A stretch of 64,000 nt of DNA from Holothuria scabra (GCA_037179385.1 CM074195.1:7486938-7550937), one strand, 5' to 3'; counted from the stretch's first letter, positions 47,496 to 59,433 are shown. Numbers and translations: made by a program. The notes: generated from the letters alone by a model not told the origin.

Positions 47496-49009
47496 GAGAA
47501 TAATATGAAAAATGGTGCAAATATGAAATGACTACATACATCTAAATAGAAATGTCACATTTTGAAACTAGCACTTACAATTTTTACTTAGAGTAAAAGT
47601 GATTATTCACTGTAAAATCCGGGACGTAATATGACATTATTTACTGTAAAATTTATATTTTTAAATTATTGTTAAAATCCCTTAGTCGAAATGTTGTGGC
47701 GGAAGTATGCTTTCACACTATTTAAGATTGAATACCCCTTAATATTTCCTTTTTGAAAAAATGTAAAAATAAATTATTGTAATCTCCCTATAAATATTAC
47801 CTTATAATATATTTCACTACATTACATTTGGGGACAATCAAATATTATTAATTTTTTCAAAAAAGAAAGGGGATACTCCCTCTCGCTACCATGGGCGTCG
47901 ATTTGTGGGGAACAGGGGGACATGTCCCCCCACTTTTTTGAGTGGAGGGGACACTAACGTTAAAGTCCCCCTCCCCCCGCTTCTTTTGTGACCTGAAACT
48001 TAAAAGTTAGATACAACCCAAAAATATATACATGTAGGTTATGAAAGGTGTGCTCTGCCGATTACGATCGATTTTCTGTATCAATAATTCCACATGTTTA
48101 CTTTACAAATCCCCAAAATTTTCGGGCGCTTGCAGTCTCATTGATGTTCCTTTTTCACTTGCATATCAAACATACATTATTCATCGATCTCAATGATTAT
48201 GTCGATTGATTGTGTGCATAGGGCAGCAGATGTGGTTTTGAAGGAGCACGACATTTAGGAATTTGAAGAAGAGGAATCGTCCACTTCTATGTTTTAATGA
48301 AATCTGTAACCTTTAGTGAATAACCAGCCTGGCAGGCTGAAATTGGCAAACACATTTTAGGGAAACTGAAAATGCCGCGGTGCACAGTCTGCATGCAACT
48401 TTTTCAAAAAATAAATGATTTCTAATGCAAATTATTTTCGACACGCGCACATCACACATTCGTATAACTATTCGACCATTTCGTATTTAGATCATTATCA
48501 GAGAAGAAAAATCACACTGATGTTTGCTATATTAGAGAAGTCAATCTGGAATTAGAGGTACACCTCCATCCTCTGTCTGTAGATAGTGTATGATGAGGTG
48601 TCGTTCGAAAGGACATATTTTAATTTTTTTTGTATCAGCAATCTTACATCGGTAGGCCTATGCAACGGTGTCTCAGTAGCACCAGTGGGTACCACCCCCT
48701 CCCCCATCGATCTGTGATTTTCCCGCAGTAGAAGTGTGCTTTTCATCAGTTCATGGATTTATCTAACCTTCTTTTAAAATTTCTTTACTATTAAACGTTT
48801 GCAAAAATCCTTCGCAAACTATCACAATTTTCGTTGTGATTCTATTCACTTATAGTACACCCGGTAAATTCACATCGACTGTATAGTCCGTTGAAGTAAT
48901 TACCCACACCATCAAGATCATGTTTTTAAGACTTTGGAGTTTCCTAGTAACTCAAAATATTGAAATATTTAGCACCATTTAGCATTTGGACCCATTCTCT
49001 CAGGCACCC
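47496..49009. other. Loop of foldback element, no gene recognised
   Basis: Contains a CATGTCCCCCCACTTTTTTG segment at about 47,920 resembling 29,109-29,140. Otherwise no structure is recognised. Confidence 0.4.
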
Positions 49010-49290
49010 AGTGGCGTAACCAGCGGCGGCGCCAGAATGTCAAATTGAGGGGGGGGGACTGAGGGCAAAGGAAAATGCCGGGGAGCAAAGATTTTCGCGC
49101 CCAGGGCGAAACCGAGCGCAAAGCGCGAGGTCTTGCGGGTGGGGTCCAGGGGCCCGCCTTAGGGCCCCTGGTAGGGTCCAGTGGCAAAGTCCCGGTGGGG
49201 CCCAGGGGGCAAAGCCCCCGGAAGCTCTGGGGTTGTACCATATTTCTGGGTGAAAAATTATGTCCCAGGAGAGGTATATTATTTGATTTT
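49010..49290 (+). repeat. Dispersed GC-rich repeat, copy 2
   Basis: CAGTGGCGTAACCAGCGG, AGAATGTCAAATTGAGG, GGTCCAGGGG and repeated CCCAGGGGGCAAAGCCCCC blocks, colinear with 27,622-27,775. Overlapping open frames of 100 to 131 codons on both strands reflect its GC content. Confidence 0.7.
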
Positions 49291-49883
49291 TCGGTTGATC
49301 TAACTCCAAGGTTAACAATTTTTTTTTCTTTGAGAGTATCATTATATTTGCGCGGTGCCACCGAGTACCACTATACTAGTCAGTGGCTAAACCAGACTTT
49401 TTCATTTGGGTGGGGTGCCGTGGATGGGCAAAGAGTTGAAGTAGTGTTAAGCTGTAATGACACCATCTAAGCAGAACGCAATCATCAGTTGGCGTGCAGC
49501 CTACATAAATAATTTATGGATGTATGAGGGAGAATAAGAAACAATAGAAAAATAAATGAAGCATGCTATGTACCAAACCGCGAACTGCCAAGACAAGGCA
49601 ACTTTATATCATAAGTGATATGCGTACCACATGTAGATTGGAAACACCTTACCCTAACCCGGAAGGATGATGTAGGCCTACTTCAAGAGCATGTAATTAG
49701 ACAAATTTTCGTCAGTATCAATTGCACGTTCACCCAGGAGCCAGTGCACTCCCACCCCCAACACACACACTCATAGGCCACATGCACTTCCATTCCATCA
49801 GTTTTACTTGGGGGAGCAACTGGGGGCAAGGAAAGAATTTGATGGGGAAATGCCCCCTCACCCCCCCCCCCCCGTAGCGCCGC

Positions 49884-50195
49884 CAATGGGCGTAGCTACA
49901 GGGGGGAAGGCGGCTCTGAAAAATGAAGAATTCGGAATTTGCCATTTGTGAAACCAGTCTACTGTGTGGATTGACAACTCATGAAATGACGAAACTCCCA
50001 ATTATCTCCAATAAAAGCTCCTTATTCGTTATTATTTGTTTCAAAAAGGCAAAATTTCCCAGGCGCTTCGCGTGCCGCAAATTGCAATTCCCAAGCAGAA
50101 GGGCTCACTCATACCTTCAGTTTGGTAAACTTTTCCGAGCTCTTGAAGTGACGAAATCGGAAATTTGCTATATGTGACACCATGCAGATCAGTGG
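49884..50195 (+). repeat. 310-bp repeat, second copy
   Basis: TGGGCGTAGCTACAGG to CTATATGTGACACCATG, inverted relative to 47,017-47,312. Followed by another GTGGCGTAGCTACGGAGGG phrase and a C-run. Confidence 0.8.
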
Positions 50196-51854
50196 CGTAG
50201 CTACGGAGGGGGCTGGGGGCTCTAGCCCCCCTCACTGAATCGTCTATCTCCCCCCCCCCCCAGCAGCCCCCACTGGCGACCTGGGAAAAAATATATTCAC
50301 GCTGGCCGATGATAATATTCAATCCGAGCTACCTGGCTACTATGACATAGGTACACTTGCGATAGATCCACTCTGAATGTCGGAATAAATTCAGGTAGAC
50401 TGTGACAACTCGTCGGGTTTCTGGATGGATAATTTCCTAGCAGATTTGGAGTGGCTGAAATTGGCTACGGTAAGTTGGTGTGGATTAAAGTGTGCTCCTA
50501 GCATCTAGCCTGTTTCTATCTCCTGTAGGGATTTTTTTCAATTCCTGGGGATGCACAAATTTGTTCCAAAATCATACCTAGTGCGGTGGGTAGGATATTT
50601 GAGTCAAATTAGGTTGGAAGAAATTTGCACTTTGCACGGCCATTGCTGCCACTCATAGGCCAGTGCAACAACCAAACCCAAGTTGGGTCAATGCAGTCTC
50701 AAGGGTCGCAACCTTACCAGTATTACCTCATAGGACATCACTTAGTCCTTGGGAGGAGTGGACAAACCCAGTGGCGCACGAGACGGGGGCAGGGGGAAGA
50801 CTGCCCCAAATTTCCGCAAAATCTAAATTCGGGCAGGAATTTGGGAAAACTTCGGGCAGCAATTTGGAAAAAAATCGGACAGCGCTTTAATTTTGGAAAA
50901 AGGGATGCTTTTTCAGAAAATTCCTAAATGTGTCCGAAATCTTAGATTGCCCGAAAAAAGGAAAGAAACGTCATATAGTCGCTTTCATATAGTCGTTTTC
51001 ATGAAAACCCAAGTCGAGATTCCAAAAAATCGCTACACATTCGGGCAGTGCAAAAAGCTTTTATTAGTGACTTTTACTTCACTTATAATCACAACACAAT
51101 GCCCGAAATTGTCGAATACCCAAATTCTTTCAAGCAAATTCCCGAAAATGGAAAAGTACCATAAGTAAGGGTAACATAGTTACGAAAACTCAAACATATC
51201 AAAAACTCATGGCGCATTTGGGAAGCCTGTGGCTTAAAGGAAACAATCGTTCTTGAGCATGTTTTTAAATGTTGTGCAACACAATACGGTACTCGAAATG
51301 GCCGATTATTTTAATAGCTTCAAATCTTTACCGCAAAACAAAAAAAGCTATTTTTAAAGTGACATTTTCATGGAAATTAACAAAGATCTGCGACACATTT
51401 GGGTAGAATGTGAAAAAAAGTTTTCACCATCCCCACTTCATACTGTAGTCTTGCAAAAATTGCCCGAAAGGGTCAAATATTTGGGCACAGGTTAAAAAAG
51501 ATGCTGAGACGTTTTCAAATGCCAAATTAATTCAACGCACGGACAGAAGGGTGTTTAGGGGCAGTGCCCAAAAGTTTGCCATCTATCCTGCTCTAGAGTC
51601 GAATACGGGCAATGTTATGAAAATCGGGTAATTTGTTTTTCGATACTTTAATGACGCAGTGTGATAATGTCTTCCCATAAGTCTGCTTGAAAATTCTTTA
51701 AACACACCTTGTAATGTTACATTTTTCAAAATTAAAATCATATAAAGTTTGAATTTCTTGCAGTCACACAATTTTATCAATATATATATTAAATTAGCCA
51801 AGAGACGTAATAGAGTAAAATTTATTAGCATGTTTTCAATTCCATTTTATGGTT
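50196..51854. other. Loop of foldback element, repeat-like, no gene
   Basis: From 50,768 the phrase TTCGGGCA recurs, as at 42,320-42,455. Open frames of 75 to 100 codons here resemble nothing known. Confidence 0.4.
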
Positions 51855-52945
51855 TCCCCAGAAAATATGCGGGACCATTTCATCGATTGGTAGTGATACA
51901 TTTTATCTGGTAATTTTCTGATCAAATAGCGACTGCTTAGATCTCCCCCTATAAGCCTGGGAAATGTCACTTTCGACTGTCTCAGGGGTACGATTTTTCA
52001 AAATTTTCTGTTCGCTCCGCGCCAACTAATGGTGGCGCTCCGGGTAGATAGTCTTCCCAGCAGAATTTTAGTTTCAAGTGGACATTATTTTCAAACGTAA
52101 CCTCGAAGTAGCGACTGCTTAGACCCAATATAAGTATAGGAAATGCCATTTTTGACTGTCTGAGGGGTCAGATTTTTCAAAATTTCCTGTACGTTTCGCC
52201 CCAACTTATGGTGGTGCTCCACTTAGACCGCTTCATTACAGAATTTAAGTTCCAAGTGAACACTTTTTGCAAAAGAAAACTTCAAATAACAACTGCTTAG
52301 ACCCCCTATAAGCCTGGGAAATGCCATTTTCAACTGTCTGAGGGGTCGGATATTTCAAAATTTTCTGTACGCTTCGCGCCAACCAATGGTGGCGCTCCGC
52401 TTAGTCTTTCCGGCTGAATTTTAGTTTGGAGTGACCGTTTTATCTGCAATTGCAACTTTCAATAGCGACTGCTTGGATCCCCTCTAAAAGCCTTGGAAAC
52501 GTCATTTTCGACTGTCTGAGAGGTATGAATTTTCAAATTTTCTGGACGCTCCGCGCCAACCAGTGGTGGCGCTCAGTTTTGACTGTCTTACGGGCAGAAT
52601 TACACTTTTCGGGCAAAAATCTTCTGTCCCCATACTGAAATGCTCCCCTACGCCTATGGAAATACCTTACTCATGCGTGCACTGGAACAGCTGCTTGCAA
52701 TATACAGCAGGATTTTGGATTTGCGATCCTAGAATACATAGTCCAGTGGGGTAATGAACTGAGCTAATCAGTATCTCAAAAGTGTGTTTGAAACTGAGAA
52801 AAATCACAAATTTTTCTCACCAGAATTAAAGACATTTAAACCTGGCAAATGCTCTTCCCAGCCATCTGGGAGGTGTTAAAATCTAAAACTTTCTTTGTAC
52901 GCTCCGCGCCAACTGATGGTGGCGCTACGCTTAGATAGTAAACTC
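51855..52945 (+). repeat. Tandem repeat, about 175-185-bp units (four plus a fragment)
   Basis: Units contain GCGACTGCTTAGA, GGGAAATGCCATTTTC-ACTGTCTGAGGGGTC and CGCGCCAAC-AATGGTGGCGCTCCGC. The first motif begins near 51,930, 52,114, 52,290 and 52,464. A partial unit lies at 52,850-52,945. Single fragments occur elsewhere at 36,940 and 47,380, both inverted. Confidence 0.88.
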
Positions 52946-53027
52946 CAGACTTCCCCCTCCCCATAGGAGGGGGAAGTCTGCCGCCTCCCCATAGCCTCCC
53001 CACGAAAAAATCATAGCTACGCTACTG

Positions 53028-54480
53028 CACCAGATCATCAACTGACAAACGGTAACTACAGTGCTTTTCATAAGTTTCATAAATTTACTTTCATTAAAAT
53101 TCCAAATTTTCCCCAATTCAAGCCCTTGACATGAAAAATTCATTTGGGGGATTACTGAAGAATTTGCATTTCTTATTGGCAAATCTGGGATTGAGCGGCG
53201 ACCAAAGATCGTTGTTGCTACATAATGGTATCCAAAGCCTACGAAATGAGGCTCTCCGACGAACTTTTCTGCAACGCAAGCTTTTATTTTCATATATTGG
53301 AAAAAGGGCAAAAACGTCCTAGTACAGTGGTGTTCACACTTAAAAAATCGTAAAATATGGATGCTTGCCCATCCTCCTTCCCGCAAAAATGTCCAGCTAC
53401 GAACATGTTGATACCTTACCAGGAAAGGAGAAAAATGTAGGCCAGATGTTCCCCCCCCCCCCCACCTTGGAAATCAAATTGACGCCCCTGCCCTCTACCC
53501 CTCTTTCTTTAGACCCGTGGCAATAACGGTTGTCCCAAGAAAATCTTTCAGCTTCCCTCTCCACCCTTCAGTCGAAAACAGCTTCATACCTGTACGCTTT
53601 ACGTGTTTAAAGGTTGTTGTCTTTTAGTTCTTCCTTGAAACTTGTCCGAATTAAATGTAAAGAGCAGTCCCCCCAAACTTATTTTGAAGAAAAACCTAAA
53701 TAGCACAATTTTCGTCTTATTTCTCTTCAAAGCATCTTTCATTACATTTTATGATTTAACTATTGCATATTCAAGGTAAACCAAGCAGTTATTTCCAGTA
53801 AATGTCACATTTGAAGAGAAAAAACATTGTCACGTGACCCTCAACAGCCAGTCATGAAACTGGACAGTCTCCTACACTACTTCATTTTGGGATGACTGAT
53901 CCTGCCCTTTAAATGAGATGATAATCGTTGACTGCACTTTGTAAACGAAATTTTGCTCGATGGTTCGGCCTTAAAGAATTAATGGGGTACAAGTAGGTTC
54001 AGGAATCCTGCTTCAAAAAGGATAATTAAATGCCAGTTGTTGTTTTTGTCTTAAACCAAGCCCGGATTAGTACAGCCTTTAAGTGAAAACTATAACAAAC
54101 TTTAGATTTGTAGCTGTTGTGTTCAATTTTTAGGGTGTTTAGACCTTGCTGACATTAACGTCCCAATAACAACGAAAACAAGTAATTATAGGGGTCCTTT
54201 CGAGAAGATAGCAGAGAATTTAAAGAAAGTGATTTAATTGTAGAGTCTGATATGCTACTACACCTTTTACACATATCAAACCAGTAGCATTACAAGAGGG
54301 GATTGCCACAACCCCAAACGGGCTCTTTGCAAGTTTTACGCCCCCCCCCCCCCGCCTCAAGAGGTCGGATTGCCCCAAACACACAGATACACAAAAATGT
54401 TTTGGTATGAAAGCGTGTAATTGATAAGTTTCAATGACAGCACACTTTATACTACCTCTTTAAAATGTGAAAATAGAATC
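53028..54480. repeat. Right arm, non-tandem part
   Basis: Inverted match of 45,836-47,016 with one insertion (53,658-53,908). It is nearly exact from about 53,916 outward and diverged from 53,028 to 53,650. Confidence 0.8.
53658..53908. mobile_element. MITE family 2, copy 2, inserted in the right arm
   Basis: 251-bp insert between direct repeats TTAAATG (53651-53657 and 53909-53915). The left arm has the empty site, inverted, at 46383-46389. Inside, AGAGCAGTCCCCCCAAACTT, GCATCTTTCATTACATTTTA, CATTGTCACGTGACCC and AGCCAGTCAT follow the copy at 25,779 in order. A 7 to 8-bp duplication suggests a hAT-type MITE. Confidence 0.88.
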
Positions 54481-55340
54481 TTAAGCAGGTTCGTAATTCG
54501 TCATTTTTCTGCGAATTGTTAAATTGTTAAGATCAGATAATTCATCAACTTTCTGCAAAATGTAGAATTGGTGAGATATTTTAAATGTGTAATTTAATAT
54601 TTTTCTGCAAAATGTTGAATTGCTTAGATCCAATAACTGAGTAATTCATCAGTATTCTGCAAAATGTTGAATTGCTAACATCTGGTAAGTGTGGAATTCG
54701 TGATTTTTCTGCAAATTGGTTAATTGTTGAGATCCGATAAATGTGTAATTAAACATTAATCTGCATAATGGTGAATTGTCGAAATCCGTTAAGTCTGTAA
54801 TTCATCAATTTTCTGCAAAATTTAGAATTGTTAAGATCCATTAACTGTGTAATTCATCAATTTTCCGCAAAATGTAGAATTGGTGAGATCTTTAATATGT
54901 GTAATTTAATATTTTTCTGCAAAATGTTGAATTGCTTAGATCCAATAACTTAGTAATTCATCAGTTTTCTGCAAAATGTTGATTTGCTAACATCTGGTAA
55001 GTGTGGAATTCGTGATTTTTCTGCAAATTGGTTAATTGTTGAGATCCGATAAATGTGCAATTAAACACTTATCTGCAAAATGGCGAATTGTCGAAATCCG
55101 TTAAGTCTGTGATTCATCATTTTTCTGCAAAATGTTGAATTGATTACTTGTGATAAGTAGTTACTTCATCAATTTTCTGCAAAATGTTGAAATGTTGAAA
55201 AATGGTAAGCTTGTAGTTCATCATTTATCTCCAAATTGTTAAGATAATAAGTGAACATTTCATCATTTTGTTGCAAAATACTAAGATAATATAGGGACTA
55301 TGTTTGCAATTTGACGGCACCTTAACGTTTCCATAGAAAA
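54481..55340. repeat. Inner array, right arm (inverted copy of 44,976-45,835)
   Basis: Units with the core GTAATTCATCA-TTTTCTGCAAAAT. The higher-order order of units matches the left arm when inverted, with very few differences. Confidence 0.85.
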
Positions 55341-55830
55341 TGGCCATTTCGCCTAGTTAGAACCTTAAGGGCGAAATTCTATGGAAACGTTAAGGTGCCA
55401 TCAAATTACGAACTTAGTCATCGCATTATGTTAACATTTTGCAACAAAATGATGTAATGAGTCTTATTATCTTAACATTTTGCAAAAACATGATAAAATG
55501 CAAACGCACCATAATTCAACAGTTCAACATTTTTGCACAATAATTGATGAATTACTCACTTATTGCAAGTGATAAATTTAGCACATTGTCAATTCGCAGA
55601 AAAATGACGGATTACGGATCTGCTTCAGATTCATATTTCCACATTCTTAAGAGGTAGAATAATGTGAGCCGTCATTAAAACTAAGGTCACATGTTTTCAT
55701 TCCGAAACATTTCTGTATATCTGTGCGTTTGGAGCAATCTGACCTCTTGAGGCAGGAGGAGGGGGTAAAACTTTCAGACTTCAGATAGCCCCTCAAATTC
55801 GAATTTGGGGTTGGGGCAATCTCTTTCTTT
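55318..55830. repeat. Extra inner-array segment in left-arm orientation, forming a local palindrome
   Basis: GGCACCTTAACGTTTCCATA at 55,316-55,335 is mirrored by TATGGAAACGTTAAGGTGCC at about 55,380-55,399. Beyond it, 55,400-55,790 runs in the same direction as left-arm 44,985-45,960. The right arm therefore contains an inverted piece of its own array. Confidence 0.8.
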
Positions 55831-56249
55831 TATTTTATTGTCCCAACTATTTTACCTTTGACTTTTCAAAAGTGCTTCGTCATTGATTTGTACATATTTT
55901 ATTTAGTCCTATGCATGACCGTAAGGGATGGGGGCCGGGGCCTGGAGCCTCCCCCCCCCCTTCCCCGAATTCGCCAAAACCTTACTTAATCTGGCAGACA
56001 TTGATTCCTCAGTAGGGCAGACATTATACGGTGGTTGGGGATTGAGAATAGGGTAAAAGTCACCCTCTGAAAAAAGAGTCCCATACGGCCATTACCATAT
56101 GACAAACAAAGTATTAATCACTTAACTTAATCCAAGTATTTTTCTCATGTGGCGCACATGACCGTACCCGACTCTTTTCCCTCGGGAGTGGTGCTTTTTT
56201 CCAACTCCAGATGCCCAACCAGAGAATAAGTTCTTAACTTGATGGCACT
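55831..56249. other. Spacer inside right arm, no left-arm counterpart seen
   Basis: Includes a C-run at about 55,951-55,960 and the phrase AAAAGTCACC-ATACGGCC, similar to 20,057-20,108. No gene. Confidence 0.4.
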
Positions 56250-56871
56250 TTAACGCTTCCATAGAATTTCACCGTTTAAACAAAATGATCTAACTCGACA
56301 AGGTGTTTTTTGCCATTTTGATGAAAAGTTCTTACCCGGCAAAACGAAATTTTTCTGAATAATGCCGTTTTGACGAGGTGATCTAACTCAGCAAGATGAC
56401 AATTTTTCGAATTTTGTCATTTTGTCGAGAAGATCTAATTCGCCAATATCACATTTTTCTGAATTTTAAGATTTTGACGAGATGTTTAAACACGTCAACT
56501 TGTCATTTTTCTAAATTTTGCCATTTTGACGAGATGTTCAAACTCGCCAAACTGACAATCTTCTGAATTTTGCTATTTTGACGATATGATTTAATTCGGC
56601 AAAATGACAATTTTCTGAATTTTGCAATTTTGACGAGATGTTCTAACTGAGAAAAGTGACAATTATCTGAATTTTGTCATTTAGTCGACATTTTTTAACT
56701 CGGCAAAATGACAACTTTCGGAATTTTAACGTTTTGACTAGTTTATCAAAACCCCAAATTTCGATTTTTGTCATTTTGAAGACTGAATTTTGGTCGTCAA
56801 AATGTCAATTCTACGAAAATTGTCATTTTGCTGAGAGAGTTTTTCCTTTTATATGTCCCTTCTACGCTTCC
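56250..56871. repeat. Outer array and right terminus of the foldback element
   Basis: Roughly 58-bp units of the type GACGAGATGTTCTAACTCGG-CAAAATGACAATTTTCTGAA, the inverse of the left outer array, ending GTCCCTTCTACGCTTCC. Confidence 0.85.
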
Positions 56872-56875
56872 GTAC

Positions 56876-57187
56876 AGAGCAGCTGTATCAATGAAAATTG
56901 TATGATGCTTTTTAAATGCTCATGAAATGACACGATGAAAACAGACACACCGAAGAAAGCCACAACAGATTACGAAACAAATCTAGGCCTAACTGCATTA
57001 CGCAACAAGTTCCACAATGTGTAAACTGTAGCACACAAAGATGAAAGACAACATGCTCTTGTGTTTTTCTGAGTGTGAATCGACACTGATTAAGCACTCT
57101 TTTTTAAGTACGTATAGAAGGATGCATTAAGAAATTAAATAACGCCAAACCCAAACACAATGCCAAACATGCACCACTGGTCATCAC
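56876..57187. other. Right flank of foldback element, nothing recognised
   Basis: No repeat or gene recognised. Confidence 0.4.
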
Positions 57188-57262
57188 GATCTTACTTTTT
57201 CCAAAGTTCTCCCGACCCTCTGGCAAAGGGTCGTTCGGCGAAACCAAACTTGAAACTGATCA
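57188..57262 (-). repeat. U2-like SINE, subfamily B, tail
   Basis: Minus strand: GGTTTCGCCGAACGACCCTT then TGCCAGAGGGTCGGGAGAAC, ending TTTGGAAAAAG. The hairpin CGACCCT/AGGGTCG is intact. Confidence 0.75.
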
Positions 57263-57825
57263 TCACGCCCTTATATCCTCGAAATTTGACGACTCAGAAT
57301 TTCTTGGTTGCGAAGTATGTGGAAGCTCACGCATATCTGAGACATGCAAGTAGCTGCTGTGAGGAATGGTCGTCCCATGGGCCTCCCTCTCACGGTGTGG
57401 AAAATTCTGAATATTGTCGAAGTCAGTATATAACATTTGTAAGCAGCTTTGAAGCAATTTAGGTACTTAAAATAGCTGAGGAAAATTTTCCTTTTAGAAA
57501 CGTAGAACCAGAAAAATGTGGGCTTTTAACTTGTCCTTGAAAATTCTAGGGAGAACCCCCTGTGCCTCGCCCACAATTCATCCGTCATTGATCTGGATCT
57601 AAGTTGAGGAGAGTAGATCGTCTTGGAAGTTTCGCCGACGAACTAGATTTATCATCATGGGCATGCCGGGTAATAAGCACGCTTTGTGTACAAATATACA
57701 TATGGTAGGCTATGCTTGCAATGAAGATCTCAAATGTGATTTTTTTTTTCATTATAAAACAAGAACACAAGTAGGCCTGTCTTAAAGGGTTGACATGCCT
57801 ATTACAAAATTACTGTAATTATAAT

Positions 57826-58085
57826 TATTTTCTTTTTTTTTTTTTGTTTTTGTTTTTTGTAGGAAGAAATTTATTCCATAATAAAAATATATACATGATA
57901 CGTTACAGAATAAATGTATTATTTATAGATATCTGCAGTCCAATTAAATGAACTAACATCACACTTATACCTGCAAAAATTGATCTGAAATTTTAAAACA
58001 TTAAAAAAGCCCGCAATGGGAATCATTCCCGGGTCGTAAAATTCACAGTGCCAATGCATACCGCTACACTATCTGCAACTACAAT
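57826..58085 (-). repeat. Possible tRNA-derived SINE with A-rich tail
   Basis: The minus-strand head near 58,080 reads TAGTGTAGCGGTATGC (A-box like), then GGGAATGATTCCC (B-box like). The 3' end is CAAAAAACAAAAACAAAAAA at about 57,830-57,862. No second copy is in the window and the cloverleaf is poor. Confidence 0.4.
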
Positions 58086-58990
58086 AGCAGACGGTGTGCA
58101 AAATATATTTGCACTTGCAACATGTTTTAGACGTTCAGAAAAATTCCGACTTTGATTTTATAATTCTCGCTAATGTGCAACATTTGTGCTTGTGAAGAAA
58201 AATTTGGTTACTCTAAGCATATTTGGCCATCATTTTGTAAAGTTTCAGCCCCCCTCCCCCCGAAATGGTGGTCACGAAAGTCTATTTCCCTACGGCACTC
58301 TGTCTAGAACTAGTAGGCTGTACGTTCATTGCAAACCTGGACCTAGCGATCGCGAGGACGTCGTAAATTTATTCCTAATTTCGGATGTGCAAGGGAATAC
58401 CTTCATCAAGACCTCTGGTTGGTCTACGCAAGTCATGAACGAGATGTGCGCTTGCTTGACGTATCAAGTCAATTATACATGTCAATGATGTTGCAACAGT
58501 ACGTAAAATAAGGATAGACCGATAAAAATACAAGACCACCACCGTTTCTTAGAACGACATTTTCTAATTCCAGTACGCCAGCGCATGTGGCCCAAATCAT
58601 GGGTTTTTCTCCCCAAAAGCCAAACTCAACATCTAATTGTGATTATTTATGTAGACTATATATGTGGCAGTAGGAAACTTTGCAAAGATTTTTAGATTTC
58701 TTTGCTATCATTCTTCAGATTTCTAAAATATCTTGGAACTTTATTCTATTTGCACCTGAACATTTGGAAGCTGAGTAATCCTGGTAAAACATCGTCAATG
58801 GCGACTGAACGGAATGCAGGATTCTTCCGCCTTTAATTCATACACTCAATGTAGTTCGCGTAGTCAAAAGGATTACTTTCTTTTGCGCCATGTAAAAAAG
58901 GGTCACCTTGGGAGTAGTTTGCCTTCCTTAATGATGTGCTGATCTGAAATACGATTCCGTAATCGTAGCCACAGAGGCTACGTAATTCAT
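58086..58990. other. Intergenic, no gene recognised
   Basis: A 100-codon plus frame (58,186-58,488) has no recognised motif. Nothing else seen. Confidence 0.4.
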
Positions 58991-59190
58991 CTTTTTTCTA
59001 AAAGTCCCCTCGACTCTCCGGCGAAGAGCCAAGGAGCAAAAACCAAACATTTACCCCCGGAGGAGTTCTGCTCCCTTAAGGAGCTACGTCCCAAATGGAC
59101 AAGTACGCCCTCTGAGGGGCAAACATGTGTGGTCCTGCTCTAGACTGGCTGAATAGAACAGAAACCACACCCTGGATGCAGTTTAAAGTC
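58991..59190 (-). repeat. U2-like SINE, subfamily A, copy 4
   Basis: Minus strand: AAACTGCATCCAGGGTGTGG, TTTCTGTTCTATTCAGCC, ACCACACATGTTTGCCCC, CTCCTTAAGGGAGCAGAACT and CTTCGCCGGAGAGTCGAGGG, ending TTTTAGAAAAAAG. It has the best U2-like head of subfamily A. Confidence 0.8.
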
Positions 59191-59433
59191 ATGCCCAGGA
59201 CGCAAAGAAGAATTGGTCGATGAGCAATGTTTTCCTTGTTTGGAAAATAGAATATGTGAGTGAGAACAGCTTTTATATTTTAAACATCACATATCCTGGT
59301 ACTCTAAAACAAATTACTGCATTGTAACTTTAGAATGCAATCAAACTGAAATATGGTTGGGATCAATAATGAAAGCTTGAGCATTTTACAATCAAAGTGC
59401 AGTGAAACATTGTGAGAATCAACAAAGTTTACA

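Larger units (their letters stand above)
44448..56871. mobile_element. Large foldback element, 12.4 kb, long composite inverted arms
   Basis: The ends are GGAAGCGTAGAAGGG (44,448) and its inverse ending CGCTTCC (56,871), bounded on both sides by GTAC, which may be a 4-bp duplication or part of the ends. The left arm (44,448-47,016) corresponds inverted to the right arm (53,028-56,871), which is longer because of later insertions and an extra inverted block. Outer arms are arrays of roughly 58-bp units and inner arms arrays of roughly 60-bp units. The loop is 6 kb of other repeats. No transposase, polymerase or integrase frame was found, so it is non-autonomous or dead. Long repeat-built inverted ends recall sea urchin TU and Drosophila Foldback/Galileo elements; relationship unproven. 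Confidence 0.82.

Noticed and set aside
49040..49470. Overlapping 100 to 131-codon frames on both strands
   Set aside because: They lie in a GC-rich dispersed repeat also present at 27,622, where the frames are not kept.
44448..56871. Polinton/Maverick element, because of its length and long inverted ends
   Set aside because: No polymerase B, integrase, ATPase or capsid-type frames were seen, and the ends are not flanked by a clear 6-bp duplication.
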